From assembly GCF_024586915.1 (NCBI RefSeq), contig NZ_JANBVS010000004.1, positions 186,001 through 250,000 of the forward strand: 64,000 nt of DNA, in the 5' to 3' direction. Origin of the DNA: Bradyrhizobium sp. SRS-191 (GTDB lineage Bacteria; Pseudomonadota; Alphaproteobacteria; Rhizobiales; Xanthobacteraceae). The translations under genes were made by a program, and so were the position numbers. Positions within the stretch are counted from its first letter, which is position 1. Each line of letters begins with the position of its first letter. The notes under the pieces were generated by a model. It had not been told where the DNA came from. It saw nothing but the letters and a program-made list of their open reading frames with translations, and made no database searches. Of the stretch, positions 9,723 through 19,063 are shown piece after piece.

Positions 9723-10697
9723 TTACTGCATGGCCGCGACCTTGATGCCGGTCGGTCCCAGAATGACCACGAACAGCACCGGGAGGAAGAACAGGATCAT
9801 CGGCACCGTCAGCTTCGGCGGCAGCGCCGCGGCCTTTTTCTCGGCCTCGTTCATGCGCATGTCGCGATTTTCCTGCGCCATCACCCGCAGCGATTGACCG
9901 AGCGGCGTGCCGTAGCGCTCCGATTGCTGGAGCGCCAGACAGACCGACTTGACGCCCTCGAGGCCGGTGCGGCGGGCGAGGTTCTCATAGGCGACCTTGC
10001 GGTCCTGCAGGTAGGACAGCTCCGCCGTGGTCAGCGTGAACTCTTCCGACAGCGCGATCGACTGGCTCGCGATTTCGATCGACACCCTGCGGAACGCCGC
10101 TTCGATCGACATGCCGGACTCGATGCAGATCAGCAGCAGGTCGAGGGCGTCGGGGAAGGCGCGCTTGATCGACAGCTGGCGCTTGGAGATCGCGTTGCTG
10201 AGGAACAGCATCGGCGCCTGCAGGCCGAGATAGGCCATGCCGACGCAGATGCCGATCTTGACCGGCATCGATTTCTGCAGATTGGCGATGACGAAGACGT
10301 ACAGCACGGTTCCGACGAACAGCACCACAGGCGTCACGAGGCGTGCGAACAGGAAGGTGATGTAGGGCGCCTGGCCGCGATAGCCGGCCATGATCAGCTT
10401 GTCGCGCGCGGCCTCCTGGGCCAGCCATTTGGTGAGGTTGAAATCTTCCACCACCCTCGAGACCAGCTGCTTGGGCGTCTGCCGCAACGAGACCTTCTCG
10501 CCGGCATTCAGCCGCTCACGCTCGCGCTGCTTGATGCGCTCCCGCTCGCTGGCGACCGCCTTCATGCGCTTGTTCAGGTTCTCGCCTGCGAACAGCGGCA
10601 TGATCAGCGTGTAGACGGTGGCGCTCGCCGCGATCGCGGCGAAGAACATCGTCATGAAGTGCGGATCGTGCAGCTTGGTGACCAGAAATTCGACCAT
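9723..10697 (-). CDS. tadC: Tad pilus inner-membrane platform protein TadC
   Basis: 324 residues, one of two T2SSF-fold platform proteins that couple the CpaF motor to Flp pilin assembly. Transmembrane segments lie near residues 17-37, 115-165 and 295-320. The cytoplasmic T2SSF domain contains FPDALDLLLICIESGMSIEAAF and QQSERYGTPLGQSLRVMA, the hallmark of the family. Last gene of the minus-strand tad operon, 10 bases after tadB. Confidence 0.92.
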   Translation of the reverse strand: MVEFLVTKLHDPHFMTMFFAAIAASATVYTLIMPLFAGENLNKRMKAVASERERIKQRERERLNAGEKVSLRQTPKQLVSRVVEDFNLTKWLAQEAARDKLIMAGYRGQAPYITFLFARLVTPVVLFVGTVLYVFVIANLQKSMPVKIGICVGMAYLGLQAPMLFLSNAISKRQLSIKRAFPDALDLLLICIESGMSIEAAFRRVSIEIASQSIALSEEFTLTTAELSYLQDRKVAYENLARRTGLEGVKSVCLALQQSERYGTPLGQSLRVMAQENRDMRMNEAEKKAAALPPKLTVPMILFFLPVLFVVILGPTGIKVAAMQ

Positions 10698-10707
10698 GGC
10701 CCACCCC

Positions 10708-11682
10708 TCAGAAATCGAAGTTGATCATCTTCTTCATGACCAGGATGCCCATCGACATCCAGATCACGCAGCCGACCAGCATCAGCTGGCCGGTCGGATG
10801 GGTCCAGAGCAGCGAGATGTAGTCAGGCGTGCTCAGGTAGACCAGCAGCATCACGATCGGCGGCAGCGAGCCGATGATGCCGGCAGAGGCCTTGGCTTCC
10901 ATCGACATCGCCTGGATCTTCTCGGCCATCTTCTTGCGGTCGCGCAGCACCTTCGAAAGATTGCCCAGCGCCTCGGAGAGGTTGCCGCCGGACTTCTGCT
11001 GAATCGCAATGACAATGCCGAAGAAGTTGGCCTCAGGCAGCGGCATGCGCTCATACAGCCGCGCGCACGCTTCGCCGAGCGGCATGCCGATCGCCTGGGT
11101 CTCGATGATCGCGAGGAACTCGCTGCGCAGCGGATCCGGCGCATCGGCGGCGACGACCTTGATGGACTCGAACAGCGGCAGGCCGGCCTTGATGCCTCGG
11201 ACGATGACGTCGACGGCGTCCGGCAGCGCCGCCAGGAATTTCTTCTCGCGCCGCTTTTTCAGGTAGCCGAGAATCCAGCGCGGCAGGCCGAGACCGGCCG
11301 CAAAGCCGAGGCCGAGCGCGCCGAGCGGACCACCGCCGGCCAAGAAGGTGACGGCGGAGACGGCGAAGCCGAGAACGCCGGAGATGATCCAGAACTTCTG
11401 CACTGTCCAGTCGAGGCCGGCCTGCGAGATGCGCACGTTCAGCGGCACCTTGCTCTGCTTCTGCGCCTTGGCTTCGAGATCCTTCAGCGAGGTCTCGACC
11501 TGCTCGCGGCGCGAGCGCTGCGTGCGTTCGGTCTGCCGCACCACCGGCTCGGCCTTGGCGACACTGCTGCGCCGCTGCTCGGCCTTCCGCTCGCCGGACA
11601 GCAGAGGATACAGAAACACCCAGGCGATGCCGCCGATGGCGGTCGCGGCGAGGAAGGCGAGGGCGAGAGCCTGAAACTTCAT
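10708..11682 (-). CDS. tadB: Tad pilus inner-membrane platform protein TadB
   Basis: 324 residues, paralogue and partner of the downstream TadC. A charged cytoplasmic stretch (about 30-90) follows the first membrane segment. The T2SSF domain has LPDAVDVIVRGIKAGLPLFESI and QQKSGGNLSEALGNLSKVLRDR, then C-terminal membrane segments (IMLLVYLS, LMLVGCVIWMSMGILVM). It lies between cpaF and tadC with gaps of about 10 bases, so the platform and the motor are co-expressed. Confidence 0.92.
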   Translation of the reverse strand: MKFQALALAFLAATAIGGIAWVFLYPLLSGERKAEQRRSSVAKAEPVVRQTERTQRSRREQVETSLKDLEAKAQKQSKVPLNVRISQAGLDWTVQKFWIISGVLGFAVSAVTFLAGGGPLGALGLGFAAGLGLPRWILGYLKKRREKKFLAALPDAVDVIVRGIKAGLPLFESIKVVAADAPDPLRSEFLAIIETQAIGMPLGEACARLYERMPLPEANFFGIVIAIQQKSGGNLSEALGNLSKVLRDRKKMAEKIQAMSMEAKASAGIIGSLPPIVMLLVYLSTPDYISLLWTHPTGQLMLVGCVIWMSMGILVMKKMINFDF

Positions 11683-11693
11683 GGGGGTGCCCT

Positions 11694-13157
11694 CTATTCC
11701 TTGCTCGCGACTTCGGCAGCGTCGAGCGCAGCCGCAAGCCGTTTCTCTTCGCCGTAATAGCGCGCACGCTCCCAGAAGCGCGGGCGGCCGATACCGGTCG
11801 AGCGATGCCGGCCGATGATCTTGCCGTTCGCGTCCTCGCCGACCATGTCGTAGAGGAAGACGTCCTGGGTGATGATGGTGTCGCCTTCCATGCCCATCAC
11901 CTCCGTGATGTGCGTGATGCGGCGGGAGCCGTCGCGCAGGCGGGCGGCCTGGACGATGACGTCGATCGAGGCGCAGATCATCTCGCGGATGGTCCGCGAG
12001 GGCAGCGAGAAGCCGCCCATGGTGATCATGGATTCGCAGCGTGACAGTGCCTCGCGCGGGTTGTTGGCGTGCAAGGTGCCCATCGAGCCGTCGTGACCGG
12101 TGTTCATGGCCTGGAGGAGGTCGAACGCCTCCGGGCCGCGGACCTCGCCGACGATGATCCGTTCGGGACGCATACGCAGGCAGTTCCTGACCAGCTCGCG
12201 CATGGTCACCTGGCCTTCGCCCTCGATGTTGGGCGGCCGGGTTTCCAGGCGCACCACGTGCGGCTGCTGCAGCTGAAGCTCGGCCGCGTCCTCGCAGGTG
12301 ATGACGCGCTCGTCATGATCGATGTAGTTGGTCAAGCAGTTCAACAGCGTCGTCTTGCCCGAGCCGGTACCGCCGGAGATCAGCACGTTGCAGCGGACGC
12401 GCCCGATGATCTGCAGGATTTCCGCGCCTTCCGGCGAGATGGCGCCGAACTTGACCAGCTGATCGAGAGTGAGCTTGTCCTTCTTGAACTTACGAATGGT
12501 GAGCGCGGGCCCATCGATCGCCAGCGGCGGCACGATGGCGTTGACGCGGGAGCCGTCGGCGAGACGGGCGTCGCAGATCGGCGAGGATTCATCGACGCGG
12601 CGGCCGACCTGGCTGACGATGCGCTGGCAGATGTTCAGCAATTGCTGATTGTCGCGGAAGCGGATGCCGGTGCGCTGGATCTTGCCGTTGACTTCGATGA
12701 AGACCGTGCCGGCACCGTTGACCATGATGTCGGCGATGTCGTCGCGCGACAGCAGGGGCTCGAGCGGACCGTATCCAAGCACGTCGTTGCAGATGTCGTC
12801 GAGCAGCTCCTCCTGCTCGGCGATCGACATCACGATGTTCTTGATCGCGATGATCTCGTTGACGATGTCGCGGATTTCCTCGCGCGCGGATTCGCCGTCG
12901 AGCTTCGCGAGCTGGGCGAGGTCGATCGCCTCGATCAGCGCCCCGAAGATCGTCGCCTTGACCTGGTAGTAATTGTCCGAGCGTCGGGCCTCGACCACCG
13001 GTGGGGGCGGCGGAGCAGCCTGCCGGGTCGGGGCCAGAGGTGGCGACGACACGGCCGGGGCGGCCGCACGGGGGGCGGCCGGCGCCAGCTCCGGCGCTGG
13101 CGCGGCCGGCCTGAGGGTCCTTGTATCGTTGTCCGTTCCGCTACGCTTACCAAACAC
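11694..13157 (-). CDS. cpaF: Tad pilus assembly ATPase CpaF/TadA
   Basis: 487 residues, hexameric secretion ATPase of the VirB11/GspE superfamily that drives Flp pilus extension and probably retraction. A Pro/Ala-rich N-terminal segment (about 17-58) precedes the N-domain. Walker A is [10 protein letters not shown] at 261-270; the Asp box and Walker B follow ([30 protein letters not shown]), then [14 protein letters not shown] with the His box. Fully intact. It sits between cpaE and tadB. Confidence 0.95.
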   Translation of the reverse strand: MFGKRSGTDNDTRTLRPAAPAPELAPAAPRAAAPAVSSPPLAPTRQAAPPPPPVVEARRSDNYYQVKATIFGALIEAIDLAQLAKLDGESAREEIRDIVNEIIAIKNIVMSIAEQEELLDDICNDVLGYGPLEPLLSRDDIADIMVNGAGTVFIEVNGKIQRTGIRFRDNQQLLNICQRIVSQVGRRVDESSPICDARLADGSRVNAIVPPLAIDGPALTIRKFKKDKLTLDQLVKFGAISPEGAEILQIIGRVRCNVLISGGTGSGKTTLLNCLTNYIDHDERVITCEDAAELQLQQPHVVRLETRPPNIEGEGQVTMRELVRNCLRMRPERIIVGEVRGPEAFDLLQAMNTGHDGSMGTLHANNPREALSRCESMITMGGFSLPSRTIREMICASIDVIVQAARLRDGSRRITHITEVMGMEGDTIITQDVFLYDMVGEDANGKIIGRHRSTGIGRPRFWERARYYGEEKRLAAALDAAEVASKE

Positions 13158-13178
13158 GACCTAAAACTCCACGCGTGC

Positions 13179-14447
13179 TTACTTCGCCTTCAGCTTGTCC
13201 AGCAGAGGCGACAGGAAGGAGCCCTTCGGCTTCTTGGTCTCGCTGCGGCCGGTGAGCCGCTGCGCGATCTGGAGAAACATCTCGGTCGTCCGATGATTGG
13301 GCGACATCTCCGCAATCATCTGGCCGTTGTTGGCGGCCGCACCGAAGATCTGCGGCTCGAACGGGATCGTCACGATCGGCGGACTTTCGATCGCCTTGGC
13401 GAACTCGCTGGCATTGATCTCCGGCCGCTTGGGCACGCCGACCTGGTTCAGGCAGTACAGCGGCATGCGGTCGTTGGGGCGGGCCGCCTTGAGCAGATCG
13501 AACATGTTCTTGGTGTTGCGCAGCGAAGCGAGATCGGGCGCTGCGACGATCAGGATGTCATCGGCGCTGATCAGCGCGCGCTTGGTCCAGCCCGACCATT
13601 GGTGCGGCACGTCGAGCACGATGCACGGCATCGAGGCGCGCAGCGTGTCGAAGATCGCGTCGAACGCCTCGGCGCCGAAATCATAGACGCGGTCGAGCGT
13701 CGCCGGCGCGGCCAGCAGGCTGAGGTGATCGGTGCATTTCGACAGCAGCCGGTCCATGAAGGCGATGTCGATGCGATCGGGCGAGAAGACGGCGTCCGCA
13801 ATACCCTGCGCCGGGTCCTGGTTGTAGTCGAGGCCGGCGGTGCCAAAAGCGAGATCGAGATCGGCGACCACCGAATCCATCGACAGATCGCGGGCGATCG
13901 CCCAGGCGATATTGTGCGCGATGGTGGATGCGCCGGCGCCGCCCTTGGCTCCGACCACGGCAATGATGCGCCCGACGGCCTTGGCCTCCGGCGCCGAGAA
14001 CAGGTTGCAGATCGAACGCACGACGTCGATCGGGGTCACCGGCGACAGCACATAGTCGCTGACGCCGCGGCGCACGAGCTCACGATACAGCGTGACATCG
14101 TTGACACGGCCGATCACGACCACGCGCGTGCCGGGATCGCAGACCGTCGCGAGCTGATCGAGACCGGCCAGGATGTCGGAGCGCGCATCGGTCTCCAGAA
14201 TGATGACGTTCGGCGTCGGTGCCGAGCGATAGGCTTCGATCGCCGCCGCCATGCCGCCCATCTGAACCTTCAGATGCGCCTTGCCGAGCCGCCGGTCCTC
14301 ACCGGCCGCCTGCACGGTCGCGGCGGTTTCCACCGTTTCGCAGAACGCCTGCACCGAGACACGCGGCGCCGGCGCGATGTGATCGTCGGCCGGCGGCGGC
14401 ACGACGTCAGGCTGCTCCTCTTGGGTCTGTCGGGCGTAGCTGATCAT
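13179..14447 (-). CDS. cpaE: Pilus localisation ATPase-like protein CpaE/TadZ
   Basis: 422 residues. An atypical receiver-like N-terminal domain (about 60-165) is followed by a ParA/MinD-type domain with the deviant P-loop GAKGGAGAST, where the usual second lysine is alanine, as is common in CpaE proteins. DLDLAFGTAGLDYNQDP follows. Family role: polar placement of the Tad machine. ATG lies 4 bases inside the end of cpaD, so translation is coupled. Confidence 0.92.
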   Translation of the reverse strand: MISYARQTQEEQPDVVPPPADDHIAPAPRVSVQAFCETVETAATVQAAGEDRRLGKAHLKVQMGGMAAAIEAYRSAPTPNVIILETDARSDILAGLDQLATVCDPGTRVVVIGRVNDVTLYRELVRRGVSDYVLSPVTPIDVVRSICNLFSAPEAKAVGRIIAVVGAKGGAGASTIAHNIAWAIARDLSMDSVVADLDLAFGTAGLDYNQDPAQGIADAVFSPDRIDIAFMDRLLSKCTDHLSLLAAPATLDRVYDFGAEAFDAIFDTLRASMPCIVLDVPHQWSGWTKRALISADDILIVAAPDLASLRNTKNMFDLLKAARPNDRMPLYCLNQVGVPKRPEINASEFAKAIESPPIVTIPFEPQIFGAAANNGQMIAEMSPNHRTTEMFLQIAQRLTGRSETKKPKGSFLSPLLDKLKAK

Positions 14448-15181
14448 TTGCCTGTGTCACTGAGTTTGGCCTTGTCGGCCTCGGGATACGTGATCGCGGT
14501 TGACGCTCCCTTGCGGTATTTCTCGAACAACGCGGTGCGCCGGGCGGTGTAGGACGGGGTCTCGGCTCGGGGCTGGACCAGATCGGCCGGGTTATCGACC
14601 ATCGCGGCCATGTTGCGCTGATAGGCGCAGCCGAAGTTCCAGTCGGGCTTGTTGTCGAACCAGTTCTTGTTCTTGATCGAGGGCCCCAGATCGTCCGGCC
14701 AGACACCGCAGGGACCTGCGGTGGCCGAGAGCTTCGGATAGCTCAGCCGGATCGCAGCCATCTGGCGCGGGTCCTTGGGCTGGTAGTTGCGCACCGTGAG
14801 GCCGTGCGGCGGAACGCCGGCCGCCGCGAACAGGGATTGAATCTCGCGCATCGAATCGGCGGCCGCGCGGGCGTTCGGCGTGCCGCTCGGCACGTCGGCC
14901 ACGATCGCGCCCGTGCCCTGGCGCGTCCAGCTTTGCGCAAATCCCATGACCTCGGCGCGCTGCTCGGCCATCAGGCCGCCGCGGCCCTGGCCGACGAACA
15001 CGACGAGGGAGTCCGGGGCTTCCTGGACCGCGATCGGGTGACGCAGCCGGTAGTCGTCGGGAATGCTGGCCGTGACGGCCGGGTCCCTGCGGAAGTTGCA
15101 GGCGCCGAGCAGGACCGCGGTCCCGGCAAGAGCGGCGGCAAGCTGCAGTCGGCGGCGAGCAAGGCGGGGTGTCGTGGTCAT
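14444..15181 (-). CDS. cpaD: Pilus assembly lipoprotein CpaD
   Basis: 245 residues, periplasmic. A lipoprotein signal ends at LLGAC (cysteine near residue 28). The body contains VVFVGQGRGGLMAEQRAEV and, later, GPCGVWPDDLG and NFGCAYQRNMAAMVDNPADL, which are characteristic of CpaD. It assists the CpaC secretin in the outer membrane. Overlaps cpaE by 4 bases and follows cpaC. Confidence 0.9.
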   Translation of the reverse strand: MTTTPRLARRRLQLAAALAGTAVLLGACNFRRDPAVTASIPDDYRLRHPIAVQEAPDSLVVFVGQGRGGLMAEQRAEVMGFAQSWTRQGTGAIVADVPSGTPNARAAADSMREIQSLFAAAGVPPHGLTVRNYQPKDPRQMAAIRLSYPKLSATAGPCGVWPDDLGPSIKNKNWFDNKPDWNFGCAYQRNMAAMVDNPADLVQPRAETPSYTARRTALFEKYRKGASTAITYPEADKAKLSDTGK

Positions 15182-15204
15182 GGGTGCAAGTCCTTGGTCC
15201 CTGC

Positions 15205-16707
15205 TCAGTCCGTGATGAAGCCGTAGGTGCCGCGATAGTTGCGGGCTGGTTCGGTCCGTCCGGGCACGCCGTAGATGCGGTTGATGCTGCCCAGGAGCTC
15301 GGCCTGCGGATCCGAAGCCGCCGCAAAGCCGTCATCCGGACGGGAAAGATCCTTCTGCGCGACGGCGCGCACGACGAACGGCGTTACCATCACCATCAGT
15401 TCGGTCTGGTTGTTGACGTAGTCACGGCTGCGGAACAGCGCGCCGAGCACCGGAAGCTGCATGAGGCCCGGCATGCCGCTGATCGCCATCTTGGTCTGCT
15501 GCTGGATCAGGCCGGCCATGGCCATCGCGCCGCCCGAAGGGATCTCGAGCGTCGTCTCGGCGCGGCGTGTCTTGATCGAGGGCACTGTCAGCGAGTTCGT
15601 GGTGGTGGCGCTCACCGCCTGCGACAGGGTGATCGCATTCTCGTTCGAGAGCTCCGAAACCTCGGTCATCACCCGCATCGAGATGCGGCCCTCGCTCAGT
15701 ACGACCGGCGTGAAGTTGAGCGAGATGCCGAACTTCTTGAAGCTGATCTGCGTGGTACAGACGTGGGTCGTCGGATCGCACGAATAGCCGGCCGGAACCG
15801 GAAACTCGCCGCCGGCGATGAAGGTTGCCGACTCGCCGGAGATCGCGGTCAGGTTCGGCTCGGCCAGAGTCCGGATGACGCCCGCGTTCTCCATGGCTCG
15901 CAGCGTGGCCTGCACGGACGGGGTCGCTCCGCCCAGCGCCGCGCTCACGGCGTTGTTGGAGACGAGGTTGCTGCCATAGGCCGTAAACGGATTGGAGTTG
16001 GCGAATTTGACGACGGCGGTGCCGTAGTTGAGCTGACCGGAAAGGTCGATGCCGAGCTGCTTGACGACCGAGCGCTGCACTTCGGCGACCGTCACCTTCA
16101 GCATGACCTGGTCGCGGCCGCGGACGGTGATCGAGTTGACGACCTTCTCCGCGCCGCCCGCGAGCCGCGCGGCCAATTCGCCGGCCTGCTGCGCCTCGAT
16201 CTGGCTCGAGGCCGAGCCGGTCAGCACGACGCTTTCGCCGAGGCCTTCGATCTGGATGTCGGCGTTCGGCAAGAGTTGCTTCAGCGCTGCGCGTGCGCCG
16301 TTCAGATCGCGCTTCACGGCGATGTCATAGGCCGCGATCTGCTGGCCCTGGGCGTCGAAGAAGACGATGTTGGTCTGACCGATCGCCGCGCCGATGATGT
16401 AGGCGCGCTGCGACGAGCGCACCACGGCGTTCGCGATCTTCGGATCGGCGACGAGGACGTCCTTGATGTCCCGCGGCAGGTCGATGACCACCGACTTGCC
16501 GATCCCGAGCGCGAGAAAGCGCGCGTTGATCTGGCCGTCGGCGGCAGCCGTGGCGGCCGCGGGGCGGTAATCCGCCGCAATCACCGGTGCAAGCGCAGGA
16601 TTAAGGGTCAGCGCAGCAGCGGCCGAAAACGACAGCGCGCGGACCATCAGGGTCCACGGTTTCCGCTGATTTTCGCTGCAAGTCATCTTGGTAGTCCTCT
16701 CGGTCAC
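15205..16707 (-). CDS. cpaC: Tad pilus outer-membrane secretin CpaC/RcpA
   Basis: 500 residues. An N-terminal signal is followed by the secretin-associated pilus N domain (about 60-135: GKSVVIDLPRDIKDVLVADP), a BON-like segment (about 140-215) and the C-terminal secretin barrel (about 260-440), with ALGGATPSVQATLRAMENAGVIRTLAEPNL and TRRAETTLEIPSGGAMAMAGL. It forms the outer-membrane gate for the pilus. Overlaps the end of cpaB by 4 bases. Confidence 0.93.
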   Translation of the reverse strand: MTERTTKMTCSENQRKPWTLMVRALSFSAAAALTLNPALAPVIAADYRPAAATAAADGQINARFLALGIGKSVVIDLPRDIKDVLVADPKIANAVVRSSQRAYIIGAAIGQTNIVFFDAQGQQIAAYDIAVKRDLNGARAALKQLLPNADIQIEGLGESVVLTGSASSQIEAQQAGELAARLAGGAEKVVNSITVRGRDQVMLKVTVAEVQRSVVKQLGIDLSGQLNYGTAVVKFANSNPFTAYGSNLVSNNAVSAALGGATPSVQATLRAMENAGVIRTLAEPNLTAISGESATFIAGGEFPVPAGYSCDPTTHVCTTQISFKKFGISLNFTPVVLSEGRISMRVMTEVSELSNENAITLSQAVSATTTNSLTVPSIKTRRAETTLEIPSGGAMAMAGLIQQQTKMAISGMPGLMQLPVLGALFRSRDYVNNQTELMVMVTPFVVRAVAQKDLSRPDDGFAAASDPQAELLGSINRIYGVPGRTEPARNYRGTYGFITD

Positions 16708-17504
16708 TTCTGCGTCGTCATGGTGCTGGGAATGCCGAAGCGAACGACGGCAACACTGTCGCTGCGCCTGCGGCTGTTCTCATCCGGCAGCTTCTCGGCC
16801 ATGTTGACATCTGCAATGCTGCGGAGTGCCAGCGATAGCGTCCCGGTCTGCCGCGCCCGCGCAAGCGACTCGGCCTGCTCCGGCTTCAGCTCCAGCGTCA
16901 CCGTCTTGCCGACGACCGTGGTCTGGCCGTCCTTCTCCTTGGGCGCCTGATCGATCGCCAGGACCCGGATGTTGGACAGGAAGATCTCCGAGCTGACGAT
17001 GTCGCCGGCATTCGGCTGATCCGGCATCCGCTCGCGCTTGGACAGGATCACGTCGACCCGGTCGTTGGGCAGAATGAAGCCGCCGGCGCCGGTCTCCGGC
17101 GAGATCTCGGTCGAGACCGCGCGCATCCCCGACGGCAGGATCGCCGCCATGAAGCCGGAGCCATCGGCCTTGACCAGCTTCTGCTCGCGGATCGGCTCGC
17201 CGGCAATGAACGGCGCCCGGGCGATCATGCCGGTCACCTCGGTATCGCCCTTAGCGCGGTCCTTGCGCTGAATGAAGCTGGAACTCGTGGTCGCGGCGGG
17301 CCAGCTCTGCCATTGCAGGTGCTCCGGCTTGATCGACTGGCCGAGAGGGATGTCCGACTTCGCGATGAGAACATCGACCGTCTCGACCGCCGGCGCGACT
17401 GCGGCAACGGGAGCCGGGCGATCGTCGGACCCGCTCGCCAGATATGCGGCTATGCCGCCAGCGCCCACAGCGATGGTCAGAACCACAATGCGTGCGGTAT
17501 TCAT
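16704..17504 (-). CDS. cpaB: Pilus assembly protein CpaB/RcpC
   Basis: 266 residues from the ATG at 17504; six more codons are possible from 17522. I chose 17504 because GGAAAGTGAAG lies just before it and the hydrophobic segment then begins at residue 5. One N-terminal membrane anchor (IVVLTIAVGAGGIAAYLAS) is followed by an SAF domain (DVLIAKSDIPLGQSIKPEHL) and the RcpC region (GGFILPNDRVDVILSKRER). First gene of the minus-strand tad operon. It assists secretin gating or assembly. Confidence 0.88.
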   Translation of the reverse strand: MNTARIVVLTIAVGAGGIAAYLASGSDDRPAPVAAVAPAVETVDVLIAKSDIPLGQSIKPEHLQWQSWPAATTSSSFIQRKDRAKGDTEVTGMIARAPFIAGEPIREQKLVKADGSGFMAAILPSGMRAVSTEISPETGAGGFILPNDRVDVILSKRERMPDQPNAGDIVSSEIFLSNIRVLAIDQAPKEKDGQTTVVGKTVTLELKPEQAESLARARQTGTLSLALRSIADVNMAEKLPDENSRRRSDSVAVVRFGIPSTMTTQK

Positions 17505-17630
17505 ACGCTTCACTTTCCACATTACGCCGCGACGCTTGCGCCGCCGTGATGGGAGTTGAGCAGTTATTCGTCAAAGCATGGTTAATGAGGCGTATCTAAA
17601 TCGCCTTAACACCGCGTTCACACGGTGTTT

Positions 17631-18155
17631 TCAGAGCAACGCAAGACGCGCAGCGTCGATCGCCTTCACCCACTCGGTCTCCGGGTAGACCATTAGGGCG
17701 CCCAGTGCGAGCGCGATGCCATAGGGAACGCCGCTGTCCTTGGCGTGGAGACGCGCAAGCCAGGGTTGCCCTGCGAGCATGTAGGGCAGGGGCCATTGCC
17801 GGAACTGCATGAGCGCGAGCGTGAGCACGCCGCCGAAGATCGAGGCGTACAACAGATAGTTCATCAGATGGGCGAAGCCGAACCAAAGGGCGGCAGCCGA
17901 AGCGACCTTGGCGTCGCCGCCGCCGATCCAGCCGAATGCAAAGCACGTAAAGGCGATCACCAGCAGCAGCGCGCCGGCGCCGGCATGCATCAGCATGTCG
18001 TTCGGGCCCATTCCGCTCAGCGGCGCCAGCACCAGGAATCCCGCGACGAGTGCCACCGAGACCCGGTTCGAAATGGTCATCGTGAACAGGTCGCTCGCCG
18101 CGGCGAAGGCCATCAGGGCCGGAAATAGCAGCAGGCGCGCGAGATCGAGGGTCAT
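17631..18155 (-). CDS. cpaA: Prepilin peptidase CpaA/TadV
   Basis: 174 residues, an integral membrane aspartyl protease that cleaves the Flp prepilin and pseudopilin leaders. The two catalytic aspartates are D22 (AASDL) and D81 in GWIGGGDAK, which fit the A24 family. It has five or six membrane segments. Located 109 bases or more upstream of cpaB on the same strand, so it could share a transcript with the pilin or have its own promoter. Confidence 0.92.
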   Translation of the reverse strand: MTLDLARLLLFPALMAFAAASDLFTMTISNRVSVALVAGFLVLAPLSGMGPNDMLMHAGAGALLLVIAFTCFAFGWIGGGDAKVASAAALWFGFAHLMNYLLYASIFGGVLTLALMQFRQWPLPYMLAGQPWLARLHAKDSGVPYGIALALGALMVYPETEWVKAIDAARLALL

Positions 18156-18258
18156 GGGCTCTCAACGGCATCGAACCGGCGCGGAATGCGCCGGCGCGGC
18201 CAACTTAGCGGCAACAGATAAATGATCGGGAAACGATCCGGCGTCGTGCCGTCCGGTC

Positions 18259-18393
18259 TCACCAGACGCTGACAATGCGGGCTGCGAGAGCGAGGATGGA
18301 CAGGGCGAGCGCGCTGCAGATCAAGGGCAGGACCGCATCGACCTGCCGTGACGGGCGCCGGGCTGCGGCTGCGGAGACAACGTGGTTACGCAT
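18259..18393 (-). CDS. Possible small membrane protein next to the Flp pilin
   Basis: 44-codon frame: a basic, Ala/Arg-rich N-terminus (residues 1-20) then one hydrophobic segment (LPLICSALALSILALAARIV) ending in SVW. It lies between the pilin terminator and cpaA on the same strand. No strong ribosome binding site is visible. Small hydrophobic proteins beside flp genes are common, but this may be a chance frame. Confidence 0.35.
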   Translation of the reverse strand: MRNHVVSAAAARRPSRQVDAVLPLICSALALSILALAARIVSVW

Positions 18394-18427
18394 CACTGAA
18401 CGCCGCGAAGCTGAAGGGCCAAATGAT

Positions 18428-18456
18428 AAAAGGCCCCGGGGATTCCGGGGCCTTCT
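18428..18456 (-). terminator. Rho-independent terminator of the Flp pilin gene
   Basis: Perfect 10-base stem AAGGCCCCGG / CCGGGGCCTT (18430-18439 and 18445-18454) with a 5-base loop. In the minus-strand direction it is followed by TTATCATTT. It begins 22 bases after the pilin stop codon, so it would separate the abundant pilin message from cpaA. Confidence 0.8.
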
Positions 18457-18477
18457 TTGCTCGGTCGTGGCGACTGC

Positions 18478-18642
18478 TTACTTCAGCGACGAGTTGATCG
18501 AGCCGAACTTGGAGCTCAGGCTGGAGCCGAGACCGTTCACCGCAGCAATGATCGCGAGCGAGATGCCGGCAGCGATCAGGCCGTACTCGATGGCGGTCGC
18601 GCCGGATTCATCCTTCACGAAGCGAGCAAGAAGATTCTTCAT
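18478..18642 (-). CDS. flp: Flp/Fap family type IVb pilin
   Basis: 54 residues, the major subunit of the Tad pilus. The leader MKNLLARFVKDESGA is followed by the prepilin peptidase context GATAIEYGLIA, with the conserved Glu-Tyr pair typical of Flp pilins, then one long hydrophobic helix and a Ser-rich tail. The start at 18642 has GGAG seven bases upstream; a longer in-frame extension was rejected. Only one copy is present in the window. Confidence 0.95.
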   Translation of the reverse strand: MKNLLARFVKDESGATAIEYGLIAAGISLAIIAAVNGLGSSLSSKFGSINSSLK

Positions 18643-19063
18643 AGGGTAACTCCATGTACACGTGGCTGGTCGAACAAAATCTGGTCGTTGCGGCGTTCTC
18701 AGCACCGTGACCATGTAGGCACCCTAGAGGGCAGGAATTTCGGCGTAGTTAATTCAACCGATGAAACATCGCCGCGGACCGGCGTTCTTGCGCAGAGTAA
18801 ATTTGGGCTAAATCGCGCAATGAAAATTGGAAGCAGGCAGCCTGGCTTTCAACTCCGGCCCGTGATGGTCACGAACGACGGAGTGCTTCTGCCGGTTCGA
18901 TCGCCCAAGTCGATCGCCAAAGTCGATCGTCCAGGACGATCGCCCAAGCCGATCTCGTGATCCTGCCTCATCTGGCGCTTGCTCGACGCTGCAGTTCCTG
19001 CCGCGGAAGCGGCGAGGTTCACGGCTCCTTAAGCGCCAAGGAGTACCCGTCGGGAAAGTTCAT
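18643..19063. other. Intergenic region between the pilin and the sterol-desaturase-family gene
   Basis: 421 bases without a credible gene. It should hold the divergent promoters of flp and of the gene starting at 19064, but no clear consensus was recognised. It includes a short tandem repeat at 18898-18960. Confidence 0.5.
18898..18960. repeat. Short degenerate tandem repeat (about 12-14 bp units)
   Basis: Four to five successive units of the form CGATCGCCCAAG, TCGATCGCCAAAG, TCGATCGTCCAGGA, CGATCGCCCAAG and CCGATCTCG. Each contains the palindrome CGATCG. Function unknown. Confidence 0.6.

Noticed and set aside
13865..13985. CpaE P-loop substitution as gene decay
   Set aside because: The alanine in GAKGGAGAST is usual for CpaE/TadZ proteins, so it is not read as a mutation.
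12069..14552. An 827-codon open frame on the plus strand
   Set aside because: It lies antisense to cpaF and cpaE, is Arg/Asp/Gly-rich with no domain, and is a product of high GC at third positions.
15169..16950. A 593-codon open frame on the plus strand
   Set aside because: Antisense to cpaC and the start of cpaB; no protein pattern.
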